This document shows positions 33,906-44,977 of a stretch of DNA of 64,000 nt, piece by piece; within the stretch, counting starts at the first letter, position 1; every line of letters starts with the position of its first letter. The stretch is from Straminergon stramineum (taxonomy: Eukaryota > Streptophyta > Bryopsida > Hypnales > Calliergonaceae). Where the stretch lies: contig OY987271.1 of assembly GCA_963920665.1 (NCBI GenBank), positions 15,131,350-15,195,349 on the forward strand. Reading direction: 5' to 3'. A model generated the notes under the pieces. The model saw nothing but the letters and a program-made list of their open reading frames with translations. It had not been told where the DNA came from and ran no database searches. Position numbers and translations under genes: made by a program.

Positions 33906-35542
33906 TTACAAAACAATTTGAGGCGGTTCAATCTGCCTCAAATCGGGAAAGCTCCACCTGGTCGACCAAGCGTCCTGCAGTCCACGAGCTCCCACTTCGA
34001 AATTCAACAAAACTCCGATTGCCAAACTTTCCGAAGCTCCATCATTCGACAATTCTTGAGCTTGCTCATGATCCAGAGCTATGGCGTGCACACGAAAGTT
34101 GTGTTCCGTGCCCTCGCTGTCGACAACGTAAGGTCGAAGATGGAGACCCGTGCCCACAGAGCTCGATCGCCGGATAGACGCTTTCACTCGAGAAGACTTT
34201 CCAATTCGAATTGCACGTATGAATGTCGAAGGATTCACTTGCGCTGCTTGCTCTGTGGTTACCACTTCTGTGAATTATGCACACAAGGGATTGGGAAAAT
34301 TCAGCAAAGGTTGGAGGGTTTTCTTTTAGGGTTTAGGGTTGATTGCCCACAGCTATGTCCGCACCAAGATTCCGAAGACGATGAGTTGATCTGCAGCGCA
34401 AAATCCAATTGCAGTTCATGAATCCTTCGCGATTCAAGGTGAGATTCGGTGGTACCGACTCTACTTATTTTATTTTTTTGACACAAATTGAAATATGTTC
34501 GATTGACAGAAAGAGAGACACAGTACAACCCAAACATCAGTTGCGATGAAGGGGAAAACAAAACACCCACTCCCCGAATTCGGCGAGTCAGGCTTATTCC
34601 TGACCCACTTAACCTAGAGACCAATCCTACTGCTACCTACTCAATATCACTAAGAGAAAACTTACTCTCGTATTGGGTTGCAATTGACAGGGTTTAACAA
34701 AGTTCGAATTTCTGGGAAAGGAGGGTGTTTCCTACTTTTCACGTAACAATAGGCGAGATTTCAAGAGATTGGCACTATTCCAGGAGGTTTAGAACCTCGG
34801 ATGAATACCGGTACTAGTATATAAACCTTTGAGCACTTGGATGTGACAATTTAGCTCAATGTCGAGTAGCAGTCTAAAATTTGAAATGCTAGAGATGCGT
34901 AGTACCTTGCGAAAATCCGGCCGAGGCATCAGCGGCGCCGCTACTTTCACCTCGAATCACGACCTCCACGACATCAAACTCCGCTTCTCTCCGCATTCCG
35001 CCATCACCTTCCGCATCTTGATCCTCCGTGCGCGCATCCTCCGCTTCCATTTTCTTCAGAGAATCGCGACATAGCGGGCAGGTGGAGTGCAATTTGAACC
35101 ACTCATCGATACACTCCGAGTGAAACGCGTGTGCGCACTGCGGCAGCAGTCTCAGTTTGTCGGACTCTTCAAACACTGCCAAACAAACAGCGCAATCCTC
35201 CGCGGATTTCCCCGTCTGCACAAACTCTGCGAATTTCACCAGTGGCAAGGCGCTCACCACTTCGGGATCGAGTCCAAGTTCCCGAGGCTTTGTAGAACGG
35301 TTTGTGCGATGTGGTGAATTCTCTGGGATGTCTGAGGTTTCCTCTGCACGCAAAATAAAGCGTTTGAAGATGGCCATGGCGAAGCCCATCAGGAAGAAGC
35401 AGACGATCACGGAGGACACCGCGATTGCTAATGTTGAATTGAAGATGCCCGTGGGCCGCACTGGTGGAGTGGTCGTGAATCGCATCACGTCGGGTGCCAT
35501 AGCCCACGTCTCATTCGAAGCTAATAGAAATTTCCTCCCCAT
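33906..35542 (-). CDS. ATL-family RING-H2 E3 ubiquitin ligase, 332 aa
   Basis: Two exons on the minus strand: 35542-34906 and 34267-33906. The intron is GT-AG and phase 1, and the total is 333 codons with the stop. Exon 1 encodes a transmembrane helix (about 36-58), a basic cytoplasmic stretch, the GLD motif (90-92) of ATL proteins and a RING-H2 domain: Cys117, Cys120, Cys136, His138, His141, Cys144, Cys155, Cys158, with Pro two residues before Cys136 and Trp148. It would recruit an E2 enzyme and ubiquitinate targets at a membrane. Exon 2 adds about 120 residues with a basic serine-rich patch (SIRRSSSVG) and no known domain. Many ATL genes are intronless, so the intron is a little unusual. 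Exon 2 rests on splice phase, GC content and an open frame. Exon 1 is secure. Confidence 0.85.
34325..34338. repeat. Two TTTAGGG units in the ATL intron
   Basis: Two tandem plant-telomere-type heptamers, which also match a telo-box promoter motif. Too short to be a telomere remnant. Confidence 0.5.
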
Positions 35543-37010
35543 CGTGCATAAATGGTGTGGGAAGCTTTAGTTGTAAGATGTGACCTGTTATTGGAAAATT
35601 CTCCTGAAGTCAACTGGAATCACGAAGCTGTTCTAGTCGATCTCGCTCGTAGCCTGAGTTTTTGGAGCAGGCGCATCCAGAGAGGCGAATACTCGTTTGA
35701 GGATCGGTGAAATCGGTATAAGTCTTGGGTGTCGCGAGATGGACGCATCATACCTGCTATAGTCTCTTAAGTTTTCGATTACCAGACCTTGTCCAGTGGC
35801 AATAATCTGCAATTCAGTGCAGTGACGCGGGATTGAAAATCAGGAGCTATAGTTCCTGTGTGTGCAAATGTCAAGAAATCGATCGAGAACTGAGGCTCAC
35901 TAGAGATGATTCAACTGATCGACGACAAGCTACGATTCTTCCCTTGCATAGAAACACAACCAAAACTTCACGGTCGCTTCACTGCTAACTTATGAAGAAT
36001 CGACGAGTCTCGCGAGATTCAAAGCAAACTTTCGAATTAAGTATGTATCCGAGAATGTAGGCCCCGACTTCTGTATCTCACTCAAAATTAGATTCCCCGC
36101 TTTCACGGTTGCTTCACTGCTAGCTTGAGTTCACGGTTACGAAACCCGACACTTACGAAGCTGCAAGCCACAACTAGTCTCTCTATCTTCCTAGCAAAAA
36201 ATTGAGTATGTATGGCCCCAGCTCCAAAATCTCACTCCAAAATCTGATTCTCTTTTTATCAAGAAAGAAATTAAAAACTAAAAATCTGATTCTCTTTCAC
36301 AGTTGCTGCGACCACGCAGACATTCGACTAAATAGGTGCCCAAGTGTATAAACAACCCCAGTTCCTAAATTTCGATCCAAATTTGATTCTCTTTCATGGT
36401 TGCAAGCTAATGTACGTACTCAGCAACGCACACTTGGAGTTGGAGATTGAGGAATATGAAAACCCGACTGGTTGCTGCGGGGTTATGTAGTGGCCCGTTC
36501 AGTTCAGCAGGTGCCCTCACTCAAATTGCGATGCTGGTGCTGACGATGTGCAGATCTTAAAACTTTACGAGTGCTGAGTTGTTGACTGATGAATGGATAA
36601 TGGGTTTGGCTTTTGCACGGTCAGGTTAGTATGCGCCGCGGCCAGTTGGATATGCTCATCACTGCAGCCCTGCCGGAGTGCCAAATCACCCAAAAGGGTG
36701 CCCAATGGGGGTCAAGTGGATAGAGAAATGGATATTGCTGACGATGGATGAGTACAGCACGACGGCAGTGAGGATTCCTCTGCCTCACACTGTTCATTTG
36801 TGCCGTCGCCGTCACTCCACGGCAGTGCTCGACTTGCTGCTTCGGAAGGGGCAGCGCCAGCAGGGCTGCCGCTGCTCATCTCTTCACAACATTAGGGGGC
36901 ATCAGGGTTGGGTTTGAAGAAATTCCGGGTTTTGAATTGCTTGCCGGAGAGCCACCAAGTGGACCCCCCCAACTGTAGGGTTTTCTACAAAATAGGAGTT
37001 CAAGTAGACT
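35543..37010 (-). promoter_or_regulatory. Upstream region of the ATL gene
   Basis: Contains several imperfect copies of a TTCACGGTTGCTTCACTGCT / GATTCTCTTTCAC type block between about 35960 and 36420, and a GC-rich stretch at 36590-36930 that may be a leader exon or another transcript. No protein-coding exon was recognised and no TATA box could be assigned. Confidence 0.4.
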
Positions 37011-38400
37011 AAGGTAGACAAGCCTATTACCACCCTGATTTGCAATCTGGCTATGTTGGGGCCAATTGCAAGAAGAGAAAATATTTTTCATAGGTGTGTG
37101 CTTGTTATATGAGTCAAACCTAAGTGAAATTATAATCTTCTGATCAAAATTGTAATTTTCATGAATTTCTGAAGTGGTCTGCCGTGAAATGACAAAACCG
37201 TCCATAGACTAGAGTCATAAATGTCCTAGAAACAACCTAAAACCGTCATTTCATGTATCTATTAGCATTTGCAAAGTGACCAATAAAGGAGTGACACGAT
37301 ACCCTTAATGACATTACTTCTCTGATTTTGTCAGAATCTAGAGTAGATTTGACTATTTTCTAGATAGATTTGGTGCTTAACCCCTAAAGGTTTTTGACTA
37401 TGTTTTCACTAAAAACGCTCCAAAACTGTCATCTCCAATACAAGTACCAAATTTTAGAAAAAATTAAATTTTTGGACAAATGTAACCGTAGGATCTTGTA
37501 GTAATCTGGTTTGGGAAGATGTGGAAAAAATTTCAGAAATTTCCACCATTTGGATTGCAAGATATTAGCATTTGAAGTGACAAAAAGCCATTTTTTGGCC
37601 CTGCAAAAATCCAGGCAGATGCACTCCACAAGGTTAAATCATTATGAAAAAATGTCCAAAATGGTTGTAACTCTTTGGATTCTTTCTTCAAGTCATGTTG
37701 GCTACATGCTTGAAAATTTTTGGATCATTTGGAATTGTACAACATATAGGAAAAAAATAGTAAGTTGAAAGAAGTAGAGAATGATTCAAAATACTAAAGT
37801 GTTAATAATTTATTTATGGAATTGAAAAATGCCAACCCCAATGGTTGTAATGTTGTAATAAACAATCTACACCTCAAGTTTTTATTTTTTTCCAAAAATA
37901 TTAAAAATTGAGTGAAATAAAGGTCTTCAAAGTTTATTTGAGAGTAGAGATTCCATTACTATCCACAAACTACCCACAACTAAAACTCTTCATAACTTTT
38001 GTCTCACAAATCAAAATGGAATGATTCAAATCTTTTCATGTATATGTAAATGTAGAAAACCAATTTCAAATTTTTATTTAAAAGAAAATTGATTTTTCAA
38101 GAAGTTTTTTTTTCTGCCCGGGCTGCCCGCCGAGCAATGAAAACAACATATTATACAATAACTTTTTAACCGTGTATTCAAAAGTTATGAAAATTGTTGG
38201 GTCTTAAAGCTACTCCTCAGGAAAATGTTGTGTGAAAATTTCAAAGAAAAAAAATCAAAATTCCATCCGTAGTGAGCTGCCCGAAATCGCTATGTTGCCA
38301 AAAAACACCATTTGGTCCTTTAGGGGTTAAACGAATGGAATTGGGACCAAATAGAGGGTGACAGAATTAGGATGTAGATGGAATTGGGCAAGTCCACTTT
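37011..38400. mobile_element. AAGGT-ended element X, copy 1, split by a TTAA element
   Basis: Bases 37011-37376 and 38331-38400 align collinearly with the intact 441-base element at 44080-44520. Left end AAGGTAGACAAGCCTATTAC; right end GTCCACTTT (CCACCTT in the other copy). The 946-base TTAA element sits between them. X and Y ends resemble each other (AAGGT then purine-rich AC, AGCCYAT), so they are probably related families. Confidence 0.8.
37377..38330. mobile_element. TTAA-flanked element, 946 bp, with preserved empty site
   Basis: TTAA (37377-37380) + CCCCTAAAGG ... CCTTTAGGGG + TTAA (38327-38330), with perfect 10-base inverted ends. The same host sequence without the insertion is at 44441-44458, where a single TTAA (44447-44450) joins the two flanks. 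This proves both the boundaries and the TTAA duplication. The interior is AT-rich and non-coding. TTAA duplication is diagnostic of the piggyBac or Kolobok superfamilies. Confidence 0.9.
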
Positions 38401-38492
38401 AAAGGATATCACCCATTTCCGACCAGCCTCCCATTCTCGCAAGTTAGGTTACTAAATTCTCGATCAACTGTTGTATAGGTGATAGTTCATGT

Positions 38493-38965
38493 AAGGTAAA
38501 ACAGCCCATTACAAACCTTTTATCCACTATAGACTCCTAAGAATGCCCCCACTATGGTTTTCTTTTAGTTATTGAGATTTGGGACATATTCAATGTCTTA
38601 GCTAAGTGGAATGGAGTAATTAGTGACCACAGTAAGAACTTTCAGTTTTTTAGTATTAATTCATTGTAGGAAGTGCCTTTTTTAGGTCTTTTATGTTAGA
38701 AGATATTGTGACCGCAATAGGTGAGTAAGATGAGTGTTATGGATCAGTTTTGGTTGGTTTTGGGGTAGTCTATAGACTTTTTTAGGCTATGATGGGATGA
38801 ACACTTCAAAAATTCATATCAAAATCACACTTTGTTGAAAAAATATAGTTTCAAATGCTTTGGCTATTTCTATCACTTGACTTTCTTTGGAAAAAAAATT
38901 AGAAAATTTCAAAAATGACAAGAAAGCAAACCCCCCATTTGGTCCTTAACGGGCTATTTTACCTT
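38493..38965. mobile_element. AAGGT-ended element Y, copy 2 (473 bp)
   Basis: Ends AAGGTAAAACAGCCCATTA and, inverted, TAACGGGCTATTTTACCTT. It shares the internal GGGGTAGTCTATAGACTT block and CACTTCAAAAATTCAT with copy 1 at 33351-33895. No coding capacity. Confidence 0.75.
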
Positions 38966-39272
38966 AGAGCATGAACAATAGAAGCAACAGAAATGTCCGG
39001 GAGGTGAACATTGAAAGCATACAATGATCACAACATGTACATTGAAAGCCATAATGATCACTTACATTAGTTTTCTAACTAGCCTATGGTTGGAAATAGG
39101 TTTGTCTACATATCAAGAATGGTGCAAATATAATCTTCACAATAAAATTTCATGGTAATCTTATTTTTTAAGAAAAAAATGAAGAAAATGATGAAATCCT
39201 TTTGAAATCTATTTCTCTAGGTGGGGAAATTTTTCCCTCAATCTTCCCTATGCCACAAATAGGCTAAATTGC

Positions 39273-39761
39273 TTAACCCTAGAAGGGCATGAAAGCCCTT
39301 TGAAGGCCATATTCATTATATTGAGACTTTTCACAATCTCATTTTTATCCTTGACTCGAAGATAAACAACTTTATCTCTTTACTAGTATTTTTTTATAAA
39401 TAGGTAACAACACCAACTTTTAAAATTTCATTATAGGATCACAATTTGGGCATTATTTATTTTTTATTTCAATCACTATTTTTTTAATAAATTTTCCAAT
39501 AACTAGCATTCTGTCTCAAAATCTGCAAAAAGTCTCAATATAACAAATATGGCCTTTTTGCGGCGATATAGTATATTATATATTTGGTGGTATTTGATCA
39601 GGGAAACATTGACCAAATACTTTTCAATACAAAGTAAATTAATGATCATGATAGTATCTAAATAAAAATGTATCATAACTCATCTATTAAACCACAATTA
39701 AAAAGTTATAAAGCTAAATATAGGTTGTATAGAGGGACCCCAAGGGCCTTTCAAGGGTTAA
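39273..39761. mobile_element. TTAA-flanked element, 481 bp, hosting another MITE
   Basis: TTAA (39273-39276) + CCCTAGAAGGGC ... CCTTTCAAGGG + TTAA (39758-39761). The CCCTAGAA start is close to the classical piggyBac terminus. The MITE at 39303-39556 lies inside it, so this one inserted first. Confidence 0.75.
39303..39556. mobile_element. MITE with 4-base target duplication, copy 1 (254 bp)
   Basis: Inverted ends of about 29 bases start AAGGCCATATTCATTATATT. TTTG at 39299-39302 is repeated at 39557-39560, giving a 4-base duplication. It is nested in the TTAA-flanked element. The second copy is at 52814-53069, in opposite orientation. Confidence 0.85.
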
Positions 39762-40378
39762 GTGGTGGGAAATGAGTGATCATCTTGATATTAGGCCCAA
39801 TTTATCCTAAGGACTGCTCCAATGTCCCAAAAGTGGATGACAAACAAAATGAAATTGACGTATCTTCTCATTACTACTTTGATGAAAGTCATCTTAATTT
39901 TTGGAAATACTTTATCAAGTGGTTGTTCTATCTAAGGGTTAGATTTGGTATTACTAGAATAAATATTTCTCTAAAATTACAAATGTGCAAGTATGCCAAG
40001 TGGCTGACCAAGCCAAAATTACATTGACTTTAGTTCAAAACAAGATTTGCTAAAATGAGGTTATAGATTTTGAGAATATAAAAATTTTGAAAAATCATTG
40101 TATGAAAGGAACCTCATTTCAAATCCATTCCAACAAATTGTATTAAAAAATGATAATATTTTTCTTATAATCGAATTATAAATGAATTTTGAAATTTTCC
40201 TTTCCAAATTTATGAAAAAATATTGATGATTAACATTGGTGAATCTAACCATACTGATGGAATCTACAACTCATAGTCTACAACTTTTGTTTCTACATCA
40301 ATTCCTAAACATGCTTCCAAATACTGTACTTTATAATGATTTTTCTCAAATCATCAATTTGGGAGATGAGTTTGGACA

Positions 40379-40490
40379 TTTATGGGTTATAATTGGGGCG
40401 GGGTGGGATGGAAGGTTGGCCCGGATGTGCATGAATTTGGGCCTTTAATTCAACCCCAACTCAACACTCTAGCCCCAATTAACCCATAAA
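40379..40490. repeat. Inverted repeat overlapping the left end of TTAA copy C
   Basis: TTTATGGGTTATAATTGGGG and CCCCAATTAACCCATAAA bracket about 112 bases. The right arm includes the TTAA and first bases of the adjacent MITE. This may be a partial second copy of that end or a separate short element. Confidence 0.45.
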
Positions 40491-40716
40491 CAATGATGCA
40501 ACTGTTTTTTAGTCAATGAATGATAGACAATCCTTCTGTGTAGGACAAAAGTGCAACTATTCATCCCCAAAATCTTATGAAAAAAAGAGAGATCTTCAAT
40601 AATAGTTTGACTTCCAATGAGTATTTTCAGATTTTTCAAAGTAGATGATGTTACAATGTCACACGATTCCAAAAGCGATGATTTTCACAGTCAACAATCC
40701 ATCCTTTAAGAATTGA
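40479..40716. mobile_element. TTAA-flanked MITE, copy C (about 230 bp)
   Basis: Starts TTAA-CCCATAAAC and ends CCTTTAAGAATTGA, a mutated CCTTTAAGGGTTAA. It aligns with the reverse complement of copy A across its length. The right target duplication has decayed to TTGA. Confidence 0.65.
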
Positions 40717-41402
40717 TGTAAAACAATGAGACCCAATTTTAGGCTAAATAGTGGAATTAGGTTGCCTTAACAATTAGTTTGCTTTATCCTAAGAAAATTA
40801 CTTTACAAGCTATGACGGTCAATAAATATTGCTACAAATATTTCCATTTGTACACAAGGAGGTTCATGAATCCCCATTACAACAATATCTAATTCAAAAG
40901 TAATGTATTCTTGTACAATACCAATAAATATTTATATAGTGTCAAATGTCAAGAAACATTAGAAGAGAATTTGGGGCTAAAGAAGCCCATGAGTTCCCCG
41001 GAATTCTTTGACTATGGGAGCTCACCACATCTGCAATCTGACATGGGTAGGAGACAGCCACATCAGATATTTTATATTTTTTAAATTATTTCTTAAATAT
41101 GTTTTTAATATGTTTTTTTGAAAAAGAAATTCATTTAAATCAATTTTCAGTTTTTAAATATTTTTTTCATTATTTCTTTTTCTAAATGAAAAAATTCTAA
41201 TAGCAATGACTTGTTCAAAGTTCCCGAACAACAAGGGGAGCAACCAAGGGAACAACCCTGAAACAACCCTCCCTTGCCTCCAATCTCTTGTAATGTTAGT
41301 GTAGGGTCCAATTTCCAATCATGTATTCTATAATTTTTTAAATACTCAATATCAAAAAAATATAAAATAAGCACCTTTTCCTCTCTAATCTTTTTTTTTT
41401 TT

Positions 41403-41690
41403 TCTATTTTGAAAATAAAAGAGAGTGTTTTTTTGTGAACCTTTTACTTTTTCTTCATGTTTTTTCTATTTATTTTAATTTTCAAAACCATAATTATTAT
41501 TTCTATTTTGAAGATAAAAGAATTTTTTTTGTGTACCTTTTACTTTCTCTTCCTATTTTATTTACTTCTTTTACTTTTCAAACCATATTTATTCCTATTT
41601 TGAAAATAAAAGAGAGTTTTTTGTGAACCTTTTACTTTCTCTTTCTATTTTTTCTATTTATTTTACTTTTCAAAATCATATTTAAATGTA
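41403..41690. repeat. Tandem repeat, about 95-base unit, three copies
   Basis: TCTATTTTGAAAATAAAAGA followed by a T-run, GTGAACCTTTTACTTT and TTTATTTTACTTTTCAAA repeats at about 41403, 41502 and 41595 with small length changes. Confidence 0.8.
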
Positions 41691-42063
41691 ATTTGACTTC
41701 ATTTCTTATTATATATTTTTTGGTCATTTGTTTAATCAATACCAATTGAGTCTCTTTTCCTATTGTCTTGCCTTTGCATCATGGTGACTACATATAGGGA
41801 AAAGTTAATTACTCATAGAGATTGATTGAAGGTAAACAAAGAAACTATCTTCTTCTTGTGTCAAATTTTAGAAACATGTATTAAAAAAACTCCAATGATA
41901 CTCTAGTGTGGACATCAAAACTAGAGTTGTAACCCATATAGCCTAATAAAATAGTGTGCCATACCAACATGATCTACATAAATATTTGTCTTGGGCCACA
42001 ATCTACCACCTAATTGCTTTTGGAGCATCAACTCTTCAATATGTGGATTTTGGGTATTAGGGT

Positions 42064-42395
42064 GTAGACACCGCCTTGCGTTGTTCAAAAAATTGACTAT
42101 CATGGGCGGTTTTGAATAGGATCTTGCTCCCAACCATCATAGATGAAGTTTGGATCTCAACTTGAAATATATTTATGAGCTTTTGCATTGCTCCATTCTC
42201 AGGCTTCCTTAAGTTGACTATCCATATTCTTACCGCTCCACCCAATAGCTTGACATGCATAAATCAAGGCACTTCTAATACAAATTGTTGGCCCATATGC
42301 ATTAGAGCCATGGACCATTTGTGCCAACAATTTGAAGTTTAGCTTGAATTTTTCAATGAAGGTGTTAAGTGGAAGGGAATGTAAGTTCATTAAAA
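42064..42395. repeat. Left arm of a large inverted duplication
   Basis: 332 bases nearly identical to the reverse complement of 42814-43146. On the minus strand it is open for 67 codons (includes MVHGSNAYGPTICIRSALIY). No family recognised. Confidence 0.8.
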
Positions 42396-42813
42396 CTTGC
42401 ATGTCCTTTCAAAGGGAATATCATACTTGACAATTTTTGAAAGGACATGTGCATAAAATGTGCAATGTTGTAGACTAAGATTCTATGTAGTTTAGGCCAC
42501 TAATTCACTTGAAAATAGCCAAAGTAAAAAATTCTATCTAGAGGTGTGTCATGCAATTATGTTAGTGATACATAAACAAAATCTAGATGACATGCTAGCT
42601 ACAATGTTAAAAATATACACTAGAATAAACCAAATGTGGAGCTTACTAGCAATTTGGCAAGCCATGATGCAAGATGAATGCACAAAAACCATCTTAGGCA
42701 CTTGACGTAATAGAGCTCACTATGCAAATGAAAAAAGTAGTTGATGGTCACTATTTGTATAGTACTTTTGACATTTAAACCTTTTTTGGTATCCAAAGAG
42801 CATTGGGAGGCCC

Positions 42814-43146
42814 TTTTAATTAACTTGCGTTCCCTTCCACTTAACACCTTCATTGAAAAATTCAAGCTAAACTTCAAATTGTTGGCACAAATGGTCCATG
42901 GCTCTAATGCATATGGGCCAACAATTTGTATTAGAAGCGCCTTGATTTATGCATGTCAAGCTATTGGATGGAGTAGTAAGAATGCGGACAGTCAACTTAA
43001 GGAAGCCTAGGAATGGAGCAATGCAAAAGCTCATAAATATATTTCAAGTTGAGATCCAAACTTCATCTATGATGGTTGGGAGCAAGATCCTATTCAAAAC
43101 CACCCACGATAGTCAATTTTTTGAACAACACAAGGCAGTGTTTGCA
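42814..43146. repeat. Right arm of a large inverted duplication
   Basis: Inverted copy of 42064-42395, separated by a 418-base spacer. The same peptide-like frame (FIEKFKLNFKLLAQMVHG) stays open here on the plus strand. This could be a captured host-gene fragment in a foldback element. No target duplication found. Confidence 0.8.
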
Positions 43147-44079
43147 CCACCGTTCACAGAACTAGTGAAAAATTGCTCCATTGCTACAAAAATGACATGT
43201 TCACTTAATGTACAGGGAAGAATTTTTTTGGAAAACCTAGATTTTCGTAGTTTCCCCCCTCAGACCAACAGAGTGTCGCAGAAGTTTCAATTTGTGGAAA
43301 ATTTGGTAGCATTCATTTGCTACAAATGAAATTTGTTTTTTGACTTGGGGTACCTCGAGCCTTCAATGTGTCGCAATTGTAGCTTGATTGTAGCTGTTTA
43401 GATAGCAAGGAAAAGTCAGCCTATCAAATACTTCTTGTCTCTCTTTTTTGCTTATGCTTATGATTATGGGTTTTACATTTTAGCAAGCTACTATTCACGT
43501 TTTTTTTCATGGCACACATTTAGTGTCAATTAATCCTACACTTCTTCATGCTATTGTGTTGCTCTATGAACAGTGCTGAACTTTATCTAGGACTTTGGAA
43601 GGTTGGGGTCAATTATTCAATTTTGTAATTCAGTGGCATTATAGACTTGTAGTAGAGGCTCTCATTTTGATTTTTGAGTGCATTGAATGTGGTTCATCAT
43701 TGTTATCCGCCATTTCATAAACTCAATTCCTTACAATAGCATTGTGATTTTTAAAATTTGAGAGCGATTAAATCACTTCCTACTTCCTTGATGTTGTGAA
43801 ATTTGTGAGTTTTTTTTTGTGCATTCACTACACTTGGGAATTGGCTACAATTAAATAACAAGTTGTGGGTATTTTCAAATTAGGGGGTGAATGTTGGGCA
43901 AGTCTGTCATGATTTATATCCATGCTTTCTATCTTGATTAACGCCTACAACTTTTGCATGTTGAATATTGTGACTTTGCTTGCTTGTTTGGATCTTTGAT
44001 GTACCTGTGGTTGTTGTTCTATGCTTGTGTTGGGGTGTAGTGGAGTCCAAGATTTCACAATGGCGCTATGACTATGACT

Positions 44080-44520
44080 AAGGTAGACAAGCCTATTACC
44101 TTTGTGATTTGCAATCTGGCTATGTTGGGGCCAATTGCAAGAAGAGAAAATATTTTTCATAGGTGTGTGCTTGTTATATGAGTCAAACCTAAGTGAAATT
44201 ATAATTTTCTGATCAAAATTGTAATTTTCATGAATTTCTGAAGTGGTCTGCCCTGAAATGACAAAACCGTCCGTAGACTAGAGTCATAAATGTCCTAGAA
44301 ACAACCTAAAACCGTCATTTCATGTATCTATTAGCATTTGCAAAGTGACCAATAAAGGAGTGACACGATACCTTTAATGACATTACTTTTTTGATTTTGT
44401 CAGAATCTGGAGTAGATTTGACTATTTTCTAGACAAATTTGGATGCTTAAACGAATGGAATTGGGGCCAAATAGAGGGTGACGAAATTAGGATGCAGATG
44501 GAATTGGGTAGGTCCACCTT
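44080..44520. mobile_element. AAGGT-ended element X, copy 2, intact (441 bp)
   Basis: Left end AAGGTAGACAAGCCTATTAC, right end AATTGGGTAGGTCCACCTT. It is the uninterrupted counterpart of 37011-38400 and carries the single TTAA that is the empty site of the 946-base element. It differs from that copy by scattered substitutions only. Confidence 0.85.
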
Positions 44521-44585
44521 AGCCAATAACTTCTATATGTAGACGTTCTTCTCAAGTCGAAACAGTCACGATGTGGGAAAATTTG

Positions 44586-44918
44586 CACTATAACAAAACA
44601 TGGTATTAAAAAATGCACTCAAAATTGAGTGCGGTTTTTTGGACCACGTTTTTGTGCATGCCCACTATGCGCACAACCAATGTTTTTTGCAATTTCTCAT
44701 TGCAATTTTTGGAATTTTGGGGTGTGTAATATACCATTGGAAAGGTATTGAAAATACCTTTCCAATGATATAACACATGCCCCAAAATTCCCAAAATTGT
44801 AGTGGTAAATTGCAAATGAAGCTAAGAGCCCACTATGTGCACATGCACAAAAACGTGGCAAAAAGAACCGTAGTCGATTTTGACTATGGGTTTTTTTGTA
44901 TGATGTTTTGTTATAGTG
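44586..44918. mobile_element. CACTA-like foldback MITE, 333 bp
   Basis: Perfect 16-base inverted ends CACTATAACAAAACAT (44586-44601; inverted 44903-44918), flanked by TTG on both sides. CACTA termini with 3-base duplications are typical of the CACTA/EnSpm superfamily. The interior folds over its full length, with AAAGGTATT / AATACCTTT near the centre and GTTTTTGTGCATG / CATGCACAAAAAC further out. Confidence 0.85.
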
Positions 44919-44977
44919 TTGGTGTCATGATTGATGGTGCGAGTGGTGTGGAGGTCACTATTGTGTCAGAGACATAG

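Noticed and set aside
34325..34338. TTTAGGG repeats as an interstitial telomere
   Set aside because: Only two units, which is expected by chance or as a telo-box motif.
33918..34421. 167-codon plus-strand frame opposite ATL exon 2
   Set aside because: The minus-strand frame fits ATL exon 1 by splice phase and the plus frame shows no domain. The Cys/His pairs in it are not in a zinc-finger spacing I recognise.
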